This document shows positions 12,134-24,283 of a DNA stretch of 64,000 bases, in pieces. Position 1 is the first letter of the stretch, and each line of letters begins with the position of its first letter. The notes beneath the pieces are model-generated. The model had not been told where the DNA came from and searched no databases. It worked only from the letters and a program-made list of their open reading frames with translations. Source of the DNA: Epiperipatus broadwayi (taxonomy: Eukaryota > Onychophora > Udeonychophora > Euonychophora > Peripatidae); assembly GCA_028023455.1 (NCBI GenBank), contig JAQFVV010000281.1, positions 558,001 to 622,000 of the forward strand, given 5' to 3'. Position numbers and translations under genes: made by a program.

Positions 12134-14066
12134 ATATATATATATGGGTTGTGATAATTAATTATTTAGTTTTTTTTTATATCATCATTAGTATGAAATG
12201 GTGGTGGGTATTTGGGATTAAATAAATATTTAAGCATAATATTAAACTTGTTCGTTATCATATTATTATTTTCTTGATAAAATGTATTCTTTTCTTATCA
12301 ACCACATACCTGTAATAACCATTTAACTTAACCACTGAAGACCCTAGATGTAGAGCACTGAGCTAGCCATATGGGATATCGCTCTACCGGGGTGTTAAAT
12401 CTTATTCTTATGCTCTGTTGAACATATGGTATTGCACATCCTTCTAGGAGGGGGAAAAATTCATTTTTTGATTTTTTTTTAGAACTGGCACGCAAAAGTT
12501 TATTTTGTAGATAGATTTTTCAAAAATGTGTACTTACCATTGTTCTAAATATTTGGGCATTCAAGTAAGATATCAACTAAAGGGTGTTTTTAACTGGAAG
12601 AGTCCTGTCAATTCACTCTATCAGTTTAACTGGAAGTACCAATATATATGAGTACAGACAATTGGCTAAATTGGTATCCATTCTTTTCCTGTTAAATCTT
12701 GTTCACTTCATGTTCAGTGCCAGATTAGGATTAGGAAATCCGCAGGGGAGTTTTGGTCTGGTAAAGTAAAACTCGCACCAACGTGATTTAAATGGAAAAA
12801 TGGTTCGATTAGGGAAAGAACAAGTTAAATTATATAAATGTGTAAATTACAGTAAAAATAATTTTCTTGCTGTATGTATATATAAACTTTGTTTGATTGA
12901 TTAGTTATTTAAAAACTAAATTAAATGTTGACTATATATATATACATATATGAGAAGTTATATAAAATTTGATCATTAGTTGTTTTTTTAAAATATATAG
13001 TGTAATTAATAGGCCATACAAATGAACACGCTTACTTTGCTATATATTTGTTTTTTAAGTTATTCTTAAATAATTTAAAATATTTCACTCAGTAATCTGC
13101 AGATCCAAAATGATGAGGTTATTCTTTGTTGCGACAGATATTTAATATATATTTATGATTCAAATTGTTAGCAATAAATCAGGTCAAACACTGTATTCTA
13201 TAAGTATACTGTATAAGTAAAATAGATGTTGAATTTATTTAAAAAAAATTATACATATACTATAGTGAAGTTTGATTTATTATATATATAGAGAGAGCGA
13301 GAGAGTACAGATTCGTTTATCTTAATAATTGCTTAACAATTTTCACTTTAAACTGAGTCGCTAACATTTTATTAGACAAATAATGTTGCCATTTAATCTG
13401 AGTAAAAACTGACGTCAATATGTCCAATTAAAATAGAAATAAAATATAGAACAATTTTTAAACGAATGTGTTAGGGAAAAGTTGGTTGGAGGATTTTTAT
13501 ACATGGTTATTATAAATAAAAGAAATAATTTCTTATAGGGTAATATTTTAAAATATCTTACAAATCGAATTTTTTGTTTTGTTTTGAAAAAGAAAAAGAG
13601 AGAAAATAGACTTTTAGATATAAGGATAAAACCTGTTTATCAAACATAGTGTAATATTTTAAAATAAATTATACTTTTTTTTTGTTGTTTTGTTTTTGGA
13701 GAAAAAAAAAAGGAAAAAAGTAAGTAAAATAAAGTAGAGTTGAATACTAGCATGACGAAATAAAGTTTCGTATGCTAAACTTGACTTTTTTTTTATATCG
13801 ATAAACAAAGTTAAATAGAAGTAGGTAAATATGGGCAGAAATATTGGAACAGGGTGTAGAAAGACACATAATCGGCAATTGGAATGGGGCAGAGTTAGGT
13901 GCATGATGTACTGCATATTTAAAAATAAGACAAATAGTTAAAGAATAATTTGATAATAAAAAAAAAATTCCGATATTACTGATTTTGTATTTAACTGATC
14001 AGTAACTAAAAACTTATATATATACAGAATATAATACTTATAACTATGTTTTCAATGTAAAACATA
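12134..14066 (+). other. Leader region of the Ty3/gypsy element (non-coding)
   Basis: This sequence continues after the nested insertion up to the Gag-like frame. No gene is supported. At 12340-12410 the minus strand contains TGGCTAGCTCAGTGCTCTAC, which resembles a tRNA A-box region, but no cloverleaf follows. GA-rich and T-rich microrepeats occur near 13288 and 13675. A leader of 1.9 kb is long for the family, so unrecognised insertions may be included. Confidence 0.4.
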
Positions 14067-14910
14067 ATGGAAGAAACTTTAGTGAATATAAAACAAGAAA
14101 TGGCCAAAATACCACAAAAGATAAATGAACTGACTCAACAATTCTCAGAAAACACTGCATACATGAACCAAAGAATAAAGGAATTCAAACGTGAAATGTC
14201 AAAGGAAATAGAAACAAGATTTTATAGCTTTAAAAATGAGATACACAAAAGAGAAAAGGGACAATCTTACCCATGCAATATAAACAAATTTTTACAAATA
14301 AAGATATTTAAAGGACAAACATATGAAGCTCCTATCAAGCATATTAAAATCTTAGAAACATATCTCCAAGTGAATCAAATTAATGACTTTGGTAAACTGG
14401 CAGTTGCCTACAGTCACCTCCACAGTGATGCTCAAACTGGCAATCCTTGTTCCACCATCCCAAAACATTTGAGGATTATAAAAAGGTATTGTTACAAAGT
14501 TTTGGAAAGAACAGTGCCAAGATATGATCCTGCAACAAGTCATGCAGGAAAAATATGAGAATACTGGCGAAAATTATTCAAAATTTTTCAGAAGACAAGC
14601 AGCAAGACTTCAGACACTGAAAACATGCTACATATAAGAGGGGTGAATTGTCAGGATAATCCGCCATAATTTGCCACTTCATGTTGAACAAATGGTGCTC
14701 ACTGCAAGAACAGATTTAGTGCAACAAATGGATGAATTATTAAATGAGATAGGCATGAGCAAGCAATACAAGATATCAGCAAATTTTGGGGAAGATAAAC
14801 ATACCAATCACAGAAACAGGAACAAAAATGAAGAGTTATGTGGGCATATCATAAAACCATGGACTAATATGGACAAAGAAATATCAAACAATATGTTCTT
14901 GGGAAGATAG
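14067..14910 (+). pseudogene. Gag of the Ty3/gypsy element, broken
   Basis: The first frame (14067-14558) starts MEETLVNIKQEMAKIPQKIN and forms a heptad-rich coiled coil over about its first 70 residues, followed by a capsid-like stretch. A second fragment follows in frame 1 at 14671-14910. No intact CCHC zinc knuckle was found. Position ahead of a protease-RT-RNaseH-integrase order identifies it as Gag. The gap between fragments and the change of frame indicate that the gene is no longer translatable as one protein. Confidence 0.6.
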
Positions 14911-14934
14911 AGTGCCTGAATATGCTCCACAAAG

Positions 14935-15180
14935 TTGTCCAATATCAGTCTGACAATGGAGAAACTTGAAGTCATGACCATGATGGATTTGGACAGTCAA
15001 ATATCTGTAATATCAGAAGATCTATATCACTGCATTGTAACAAAAAACCCAAGCATAGAAATTTTACCTTTGAAGACAGCACAAATAACATTAGCAACAA
15101 ACAGAAAGCAAAACTTCTGCCTAAGCAAATTTGGGTACAGATGCACATACAGCATAAGATGGTATACCAAGTGTTCTTAA
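14935..15180 (+). pseudogene. Retroelement aspartic protease region, active site altered
   Basis: The fragment contains MMDLDSQISVISEDLY where pepsin-type retroelement proteases have Asp-Thr-Gly-Ser followed by a hydrophobic stretch. The catalytic Asp appears kept, but the Thr and Gly positions are Leu and Asp. It sits directly ahead of the RT region, as expected. Downstream, LGSDFLHKN in the next frame (about 15200) looks like the usual protease C-terminal LG-DFL motif, so a frameshift separates the two halves. Confidence 0.6.
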
Positions 15181-16050
15181 TAATTACCAGTCTTATCCAT
15201 GAAGTTGTATTAGGTTCAGATTTCTTGCACAAAAACAGATGCATTTTAGATTATGAACATTGGCTTGTAGTGTGCAATGACAAACAAATTGAAATGCTAA
15301 AATCCCACTTACATGATGATACTGAGGCATGTTGTATGACCCAATTGGACATGGAGCTGATGGAAGAAAAGGCAAATGGAGCAAAACTGACTTCTGCCAC
15401 TGAGACAGAAAAACTCAAATCTATGCTTTATATGTATAAAAACATATTTTCTGATAGTCCTGGGCTCATTAAAGGATATAAACAAAGAATCAGATTGAAA
15501 CCAGGAGAACCATTCCAAGCACAATCCTACCCCATACCACAGAAATTTGAGGAGGTGGAGAAACAGCTGGAACAAATGTTAAAATGGGGCATGCCTAGAT
15601 GCAAGACAACTTAACAGGGTGACAATACCAGATTATACTATTCCACCTCATATGCAAGAATTACTCATGAAATTTAAAGACAAAATAATATTTTTTACAT
15701 TTGACTTAACTGCTAGTTACTGGCAGATAGAATTACATCACACAGATTGCAAATACACAGCTTTTAGATATGGAGGCCACACATTTCAATTTAATCGAAT
15801 GCCTTTTGTCTTAGTTAATAGTGGTGCAGGTTTATTATGATGTATGGACCAAGTTTTGTCTCAGGAAATCAAGAAAGTTTTAACAATATATGTGGATGAT
15901 GTCGTGGTAGCATCCACATCTCTGGAAGAGCACTTCCAACATTTACAAATATTTTTTGCAGAATGTGAAGTTAAAGGAATCAAAATCAATCTGAAAAAGA
16001 GTATATTGATCTCTGAGGAGATAGAATTTTTGGGTCATTTGATGGGATGA
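15141..16050 (+). pseudogene. Ty3/gypsy reverse transcriptase, frameshifted
   Basis: Three fragments cover the domain. The linker and RT start are at 15141-15614 (KNIFSDSPG, RIRLKPGEPF, AQSYPIP). The palm is at 15619-15840 (FDLTASYWQIEL, with the catalytic Asp, then FQFNRMPF). Motif C and beyond are at 15844-16050 (YVDDVVVAS and EIEFLGHLMG). Catalytic aspartates are retained, but a frameshift near 15605 and stop codons at about 15838 and 16048 break the frame, and part of the fingers around 15600 is lost. Motif order and spacing are those of Metaviridae-type pol, not BEL or copia. Confidence 0.85.
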
Positions 16051-16690
16051 ACAGGAATCAAACCCCACACTGATAAAATCAGTGCAATAAATGACTTCGC
16101 TGTACCTAAAACATGAAAGCACATTCGGTCCTTTTTAGGATTATGCAACTTTTACAACAGATTCTGTGAAAAATTTGCTGACCAAATGGAACCTTTACTA
16201 AGATTACTCAGGAAAGATACCTGTTGGAACTGGACCAGTGATCAAAAGGAAGCATTCACTGAGATTAAGAAAAGTTTTATAAAACATGTAGTGCTGGCAT
16301 ACCCAGACTGCAACAAACCCTTTACATTCCAAACTGATAGCAGTGCATATGGATTGAGTGTCACCCTATACCAAGTTCAGCAAGATGGTCAGATAGGAGT
16401 CCTGTACTTCATAAGCAGGTTGTTGAAAGGACCCAAATGTAATTACACTTTCAGAAAAAGAAGCCTTTGCAATCATATGGGCATTTGAGAAATTTTGCTC
16501 TATGCTACTAGGCTCTGAAGTGATAGTAATTACGGACCACAGTAGTCTTCAATTTCTAAATCACAGACATCTCACTAATAGCTGACTAGTTTGCTAGAGT
16601 TTGTTTCTCCAAGAGTTTAATTATACAGTGAAACATTGCAAAGAACCTGAGAATGTGGTGGCTGACAACCTCAGTCATCATCCCATTTAA
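16051..16690 (+). pseudogene. Ty3/gypsy connection and RNase H region
   Basis: After the RT stop, the connection region continues through FLGLCNFYNRF-type sequence (about 16134-16165). Then follows 16186-16488 with WNWTSDQKEAFTEIKKS and FTFQTDSSAYGLSVTLYQ, where the Asp of TDSSAYG is the first RNase H catalytic residue. A frameshift near 16460 moves the remainder (the ITDHSSLQFL-type segment at about 16530 and the HCKEPENVVADNLS-type segment at about 16634) to other frames. Degenerate but clearly collinear with the family. Confidence 0.8.
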
Positions 16691-16779
16691 ACTCAACTAC
16701 AACAACACCTGAGGATAGACCATGCATGCATGATGAGCATATCAGGTAATGAAAAGACATAGAGGAACATCTAAAACAA

Positions 16780-17943
16780 ATGTCAAAGAGACAGCATGAA
16801 GATAAGGACTTAAACCGGATCATAACACTGTGTACACAATCTCCTCAGAAGGATGACAGTACCCTAGGAAAAAAGTGTCAATACAAGATAGAAAAGGGGG
16901 TTTTATACTACCAAATTCAAGAATACATAGATGAAGGGAGTATGATGGTAACACCAACCATTAGGGGCCTTCTCACTGACTACATTCACAGATTTTATGG
17001 ACATTATGGAACCCCAAAAACTAAATATTGCCTCAAGTGCTGGTTCTATTGGCCTGGGATACAGCAAGACATAATAAAGATTTTGAACAAATGTGAAATA
17101 TGCCAGCATGCAAAACCACTGAATAGAGCATACACAACTCCAATGAAATCAATTATCTGTAACAATTTGAAGGAAATAATGGCCATGGATTTTTATGGTA
17201 CTCTGATTTTTTTTTTCCAAATTTGTGGCAGCCTACTTTTTAGCAAGAGCTACAACATGTGAAACTATAAAGGTTCTAGAGTCCTCACATTTTAACACAG
17301 TTGGGAAACAAGAAACCATCCTGACAGACCATAAAACCCTTTTTGTATCAGAAGAATGGAACAAATGGGTTACTAAGCAGGGAGTTAAACATGTACTTAT
17401 GTTGATCCATAACCCCCAAAGTAATCTCTGTCAAAAAGTTATGTGAGAGTTGGGAAGGCTGTTTTGTACATACTTACCAGCAAACTATAGAGGATGGGTA
17501 AAACAGATACCTCAGATACTAAATTATTTAAACTGGTCTGTACATGAATTCACAGGATACAATCCAACACTACTACATTTTGGAAAACTTATACCAAAAC
17601 TCTTCAAGGAAAATTTCCCAGGAGCAAAGACAAAACAATTGACATGGAATTAGATAAAAAAGGCTCAAGCTTGGATGCACAAGATGAGTCTCAGAAGAAA
17701 GAAAATGAAACACAGCATGCAAAACTACAGTTCAATGTAGGGGATAGAGTGATGGTCAGAATGACAAATGTGAGCATTCCAGAATCCAGTGTAAAAATTA
17801 TTTTAACCTTTATGAAGGCCCTTTTGAAATTGTGGAGTGCAGTGGGGATCGTGGAGTGCAGTGGGGATAATGCTTTTTGGATTAAACCAGAAGAGGGAAT
17901 AAAGGGCACATACAATGGTTGTCCACTAAAACCCATACCATAG
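16780..17943 (+). pseudogene. Ty3/gypsy integrase, broken, catalytic Glu apparently replaced
   Basis: 16780-17262 holds the zinc-binding domain: H-x-H in HRFYGHYG, then CEICQHAK. The start of the core has AMDFYGTL with the first catalytic Asp. 17225-17446 continues with ILTDHKTLFVSEEW, the second Asp. At the expected Glu the sequence reads NLCQKVM, so the Glu seems to be Gln. A stop at 17446 is followed by 17450-17653 and 17644-17943, the core end and the C-terminal domain, the latter containing FNVGDRVMVR. A 20-base segment is tandemly duplicated around 17832-17870 (GTGGAGTGCAGTGGGGAT twice). The protein cannot be produced intact. Confidence 0.85.
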
Positions 17944-17973
17944 CATCCAGGATGCTCCAAAAATCATCTCACA

Positions 17974-19143
17974 TGTGGGATTCGTTCTTTCTTTGGCAGT
18001 CATTCTGGGCAAGTCATTCACTACTTTAGCTCCAGAATTCTCCAAGCAACCAGCTACTTAGAGATTAATTTATGAACAAGACTACTGCTGACATTTTCTA
18101 AAAAAACCATTATACAGTTCTTTTAAAAACTAATAAATTCTTAAAGATTTAATGAACAAGTCAAGATAGCAAATGAACATTTAATAAAAATTATTATCAT
18201 ATACACACAGAAAAAAATAAGAAGCAATCTATCAGAGTCCAGTAAAATGACCATGGGGTAGACAACCAGCCAGTGCACCACCCTTTCTCTGTCCCAAGCC
18301 ACCATGATGTGATCATGCCAGCCTTAGCCACCCATGATGATGACAAAAGCTGCCTTGCCTATGCCTATATGAGATGTAATCCTCACCACCCAGCCAGTTG
18401 ACTTAAAGCCACTTAGAGCAGAGGCCAGTCTGCAGAAAATGAAGATGCATACATAAGTTTCTTTTATTTAAATATTTCATTAATATTGAAATAATTAACT
18501 CTGATATTTCCGATTAAATATATTATTTTTTTATTATTATTAATCATTTAAAAAAAGAGAGAGTTGTCTCTCACATATGTATACTGAATTTATGGTTATT
18601 ATGGGCATAAATGATAAAGCTTTTACTAAAATCTTTTCGGTCAATTTTGTCTATTTCAAATTCTAATATTTTCAACAGAGGTTGCAATTAGATTTTTTTG
18701 TTGCTATTCATTTTCTTTCTTGTCATTACTCCTGAAAGTTGTCATACATGTATTAGAATTGTTGTAAAAGGCAAATAGATTCCGTACCTCATGTTGAGTA
18801 GTATATAGTATCTGAGCTAATGCAGCCTTGTTGACATGTCAAAAATATTTCATATTGCAGATATACATACACATAGTTTTTTTATTATTATTATTATCAA
18901 TTTTTCTATTAATTAAAAAAAGGTTTTAAAGTACTGAGTAAAAGTATATGCTTGTATAACCGAAAATCTTTTATCTGAAAAGATCTGTATATCAAATCAC
19001 ACAAAGTATAACATATTTATAGAGGGTAAAAAGTTCAGATCATTTCCATTCCTTATAAACATTGTAAATAGCTTTAGGGATTTATTATTTTCCTTATTTA
19101 AAATTGTATTTTATCGATTTCCTCACCTCAAATATATATATAT
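17974..19143 (+). repeat. 3' LTR of the Ty3/gypsy element
   Basis: Matches 6185-7346. It follows the integrase stop by about 30 bases with no recognisable polypurine tract. Its TA-rich right end abuts the left LTR of the next element at 19144. Confidence 0.75.
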
Positions 19144-22100
19144 TCTAACCTTCTATGTGCATCCTCACTTCAGAATAGTATATGATATGAAATAAAACGG
19201 GTTCTATCTCAGTTAATAATTAATAAATAAAATATTCAGCATTAAAATTAAAATGTTTCACTAGCTCAAATTTAAAATACGAATAAGGTTCAGTTTATAA
19301 AAATAAATATTTAATATTTTCATGAGACTTGAAGTGAAAATACAGGTGACAAGATAGATTACATTAAGCCAATATCCCACAGGATACTATGTCAATGGCA
19401 TAAGAACACTATCCCCCTTATTACTATTTTAAATAACAAACTCACAGTATTCTTACAACTTTAATAACTTCTACTCACTAAGACTAAACTAATAATTAAA
19501 TCTTAATCTTCTATTTAATAATCTAGCTTAATAAAATAATCTCATGTTCATAAAGTTTATTCTAAGTTAATTTAAAAATACGGTAGTAAAATATGAGAAG
19601 GGATTTTATGTCATAATCTACTACACTTAAACTAATAATAATAAATAATAATAATAATAATATTCTTCATTGTTTAATTACTACTGTATATCTTTTCTTT
19701 TCGTTATATTTTTATTACCATAATAAAATAATAAAATAATTTTATATAATCTTTTACCTTCATGTAATAATATAATAAATATGTGGTAGCATATGATAAT
19801 CTGATAAACAAAGGATGTGTGGCAACTGATAGCATATAATTCAGTATACTATTGTGATAACTGATTTATGACCAATAAAACAATGTAAAATTATAATTAT
19901 TTAATTAAAAGAATACCAATAAAATATTTAAAATTCTTAAATAATTCTCTATTTATCTTTTTGTGCAAAATTATATATTTGTTTCAATTGTTATGAATAT
20001 AACGTGATTTCATGCAGTGAAGTGGAGAAATAAACAATCAAGACACAAAAATTTTGAAAAACAAATTTTAACAAAGTTTATTAACAACAACAAATAAAAT
20101 AAACAATCTATGTACACTATTTACAATGGATATCCTTATTTTAATCTTACATTTTTATCTACTAAGTTATATAAAAATAGTTTATAGTTTAGTTATATCT
20201 TTATTTATACTTAAGACAAAATAAAAGAAAAATGTTACCATTTGGTTTCTCATTATGGTTAACTTATTATAAATATTTTTACTTATTAGCAGAATATTTC
20301 ATCCTTAATATTATTAAACTATCTTATTTTTAAAAAAAAAATTCATAGAAAAACATTCTACAAAAAAAAAAAAAATTAACTTTATAATGAGTATGGATTT
20401 CTCAAAATATTAAAAAAATTTTCATCTTGCAACATCAAAGATGTTACATAAAATATTCATCCAAAATTCAGTATTAGATTTTAGTGTTTTATCACACGAT
20501 GTTTACTAATCGTAATATATTCTTATTTAGCCTTACTTTAGTATGATATAAGTGTAATAATCAATATATTCTTGTTATTCAATAAACAAAAATATACTAT
20601 GCATATTGTTTATATAATTTACTTTGTACTATTGTATTTTAAAATATGCAATACTTATTTTTCTCTTAAAAAAATAATAATAAAGCATTCAAAAATAATT
20701 AACATTTTAAAGAAAATATCTTGTTTAGATACTCTGTTTTAAAAATTTATATTTCATTTTCGAAAATAAATTCAAAATATATTCTAAGATTCTTTCCTTT
20801 CCTTAGGATACTTTGGACCTTCAATTTCAAGTTATAAATTCTATTCCTTCTAAGCAAATAAACCAATCTTATACAAAATGATAGCATAACCTAAGTTCTA
20901 AATTATTTATAATTTCTTTTCAAAATATCTTACTGAATGATGCAGTTACATGAAATAAAGGTAGCGAAACAGATGTATAGGATTGAAGGAAGAAAGCTAG
21001 AGTATCACTCTTAATATATCTCAAAAAATCATGGCACAGTGCAAAGAGGTATGACCTTTACCTGTCTAATAACCCCTAATACATGAACGATGTTAACGCT
21101 ACTTTTTCAGCTTTATTTAAAACATCAAATATTTAAAGACATATAAAACACTGTCCAAATAAAATGTGTATCAGTCATAGGGCTTTGTTACCTATGCTGA
21201 TAACCACATAAAGACTAAATATTATTTCTATTCCTTATCATATCCTATTTTTTTAAAAAACATCATCTTGGTTTCCTGCTAACTATAGTACTTCCAAGCC
21301 ACTATCTCAACATTATTTCTCAAGATTTTTCTACATCTTACATCGATAAATAACTATCTGCATTTACAAGGCAATAAATAAAATTCATTGATAGTTTAAA
21401 ACAATTTCACTGTTCCATAAGAAAAGTATGCTTACTTCATTATTCTATATATTTAATCATATACAATCTACTTAGACAATATTTGAATATCCAATAACAT
21501 GAAACTTCTAAAAGAATCACATAATTATTCTGTTATTACGTTGGATTATATCATTAATATATATATATAAAATAATAATCGTCATATGCATATTTTCAAA
21601 TCAATCCTATCTCATAATGTTTTTTTAAAATGTTGTATGAAAATGCGTTACATATAATTAAAATTTTACACTTCATTCTTAGATTCATAGATGATCTAAA
21701 GAAAACAAAAATATACATTATAAATTATTAATAGTTATTATTATTACCAAATAACCCTTTTTATCTGGTCATCATTTTTAGTAGGCTTCTTCCATCCACT
21801 GGAAATAGAAAAACATTGCATACATAAACGAAAAGACACATCCATACGTTTTATTTAAAAATATTCTTATCTAAATTATTAGATTATATTATAAATTTTA
21901 TGTTATTAATAAATTAATGTTTTATGTTTTCCTAATCTTATAAATAGAAAAATTTACATTTAACTAAGTTAGTAAAATAAAAATTTAAAACTATAATTAT
22001 GTCTTCACTTGACCATAGTTCATGATAAAATCCAAAAATGTTTATTATTTTCTGTAGAGTTTTTAATATGTTCTCCTCCAAGCGCGTTAAAGTTTAAAAA

Positions 22101-23649
22101 TAAAAATAATTATTAATCCATTTAGTAAAATTTATAGAAAATAATCCTGGGTCTTTACTATTCAGAATGAAAATTATTAAACTGTAATATTAAAGAATTA
22201 TTCCCACGAAGTTTATTCAATATTCTCTGATGCATCACTCTGTTCAATTTAACTTAAGTTATCCGGTAAACTTTTACACAATATTTGTATTTTCATGGAT
22301 CCATCCTTTATTTATCTACTATATGTTCATTTTTTTAATATAGGTTTTATTTCATAATAAGTTCTTTTTACTTCTTGTAAAATATATATATTTTAAAAAA
22401 AATGTTTTCCTTCAAAAAGAACTAAACATTCTATTTCTTTCATTATATTTTATGATAACTCATACGATATAAATATCTTATTCTTCTTTTAAAAAAAAAA
22501 TCCTGGATAAGCTTATAAATAATGCGTCACAAATTTTTTTAGATGGCAAATAGTTTTCTGTTTAAGCTTCCAGCATAATGAACGTATTGTTCTTTTTTGA
22601 GTTAGAACAGTCCTCCGGTCAAGCATAAATAAAGCTGCATTATAATTTAAACATTTTATTTCGTAGTATATCCATTTTTCATTGCGAAGTTTAGGTTAAA
22701 TTTCAGATAAAATAATCCTGGCAAGTAACTTTTAAAAATTAGAAAATCATTTTCACGAAGTTCCCAAATATATTATTTTTTAAAATTTTCTTTTGCAAAA
22801 CACTTTAAAATTATCAATTAGTTTTTTGCAGATAAATTTATCAGAAAGTACTAAAAAATTGACTAAAATAAAAATTTAAAAATACTATCTTTTTGATAAC
22901 TCTAATTTACCTTTCTCTGGTTTCAATACATTATTAATCTCCCCTTATACCCCTGTGCAATTAATATTTATAGTCTGTAAGAATACCTCATTTGATTGGT
23001 TGATTCTTACTTTAACTTGAGAACAAATTTATATATTTTCAGTTTATAGCACAATTATATTTGAAAATAAAAAATTATGATGTAATGAACTTAAAATATT
23101 ATTTAAAATATTACTTTTGAATAAATTATTATTTTATTAAAACTATTTAAACATTTAAAATAACTTTTAAAACAATTTTAATAACTTATTCCATTTATCT
23201 ATTTTTATTTAAACAAAATATTTAATTTTTTATTAACTGTATTCATCTTTATTACATTATTTAAAACATTACATACGATAGTTAACTTAATATTTATTAT
23301 TATTTGCTAGGTGACAATTTCATCCAATTCTATAATATAACTTTTAAAATATTTTAAACTTTGTTATTAATTCAAACAAGTGTGTGTGTGTGAAAGTATA
23401 TTGTATACAAGTCACATGATTAATAACTTTGACAGACGATTTTCAATCTATTTCTCTGCCCAGATTTATAAAATTGATACACTTATTATATTATATAAAT
23501 AATTATAAAAAAATTTGGAAGAACAATTTAGAAAATATAGAATTAAATACAATTTTCACCATCATAAAGTTTATATTTAAAATGTACTATATTAATTTTG
23601 ACTATTAAATATGATTATAAATTTAAACATAGCATTTATTAAATTATCA
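19144..23649 (-). repeat. 3' LTR (4.5 kb) of the giant-LTR element
   Basis: Left copy, bounded by TTCTAACCTT next to a TA tract on the left and TTATCA on the right. A minus-strand AATAAA at 20077-20082, about 0.93 kb from the terminus, is conserved in the other copy. No reading frame of note occurs in 4.5 kb, so this is non-coding. Confidence 0.75.
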
Positions 23650-24283
23650 GTTTTAAACTATTAAAATCGAATTTAGTAAATATATTTTTAATATTTATAG
23701 CTGTGTTATTTAATATGGTCAGCTTTTACAACCATATGAAACAATATTTTAAACTTTACATAACCATTTTTTAAATAATTCTCTATAATTTTATATACTA
23801 TGTATTTGCTTTAGCCTGAAATTGTACTTTAAAAATATAATCGACAAACTATAACTAATGTATCAAAAGAACATATTCTAAAATTTAAAATTTTTAGTAA
23901 TTGACTGTTATGAACTATTACTGACCTATAGAAAAGGGCACATAACCTCCTCCTTCGAATAAAAATTTTAAATTAAACATCTATCTTATCATTTCTCTAT
24001 TCATTGACACTTAATATCTTTATCATTTGCTATAACCAAATTCTATCCTGCACTACTGAACTATACACGAATATACTGTTTTTAATACAAACTTAGAAAA
24101 TATTTGGACATTACACTCAGAATCCCAACTAGAAATACTAAAAAAAAATTTCTACACTTTCCTTATCATTTTAAGATAATTAAGTTATATCACTTTAAAG
24201 TCTTTATTTTTATTCTGTAAAAAATAAGGCTATAATATATTCTTTATATATACTTCCTACCCAGGAATTATTTGTCTTAATCA
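23650..24283 (-). other. Interior 3' of the Gag-like ORF, non-coding
   Basis: A+T-rich sequence between the Gag-like frame and the 3' LTR. No protease, RT, RNase H or integrase motif was seen on either strand, and no polypurine tract lies at the LTR border. Confidence 0.55.

Larger units (their letters stand above)
6185..19143 (+). mobile_element. Ty3/gypsy LTR retrotransposon, degenerate and carrying a nested LTR element
   Basis: Direct repeats at 6185-7346 and 17974-19143 start TGT(A/G)(A/G)GATTC and end in a TA tract. They bracket a broken gag-pol on the plus strand (14067-17943). Removing the nested minus-strand element at 7347-12133 leaves about 8.2 kb, a normal size for a Ty3/gypsy element with 1.16-kb LTRs. 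The two LTRs differ by scattered substitutions and small indels, and all coding domains are interrupted, so the element is old. A clear primer-binding site after the 5' LTR and a polypurine tract before the 3' LTR were not found. No target-site duplication is evident, and the right flank is occupied by another element. Confidence 0.75.

Noticed and set aside
12340-12410. tRNA-like string on the minus strand
   Set aside because: The A-box resemblance is good, but no anticodon arm or T-arm folds around it.
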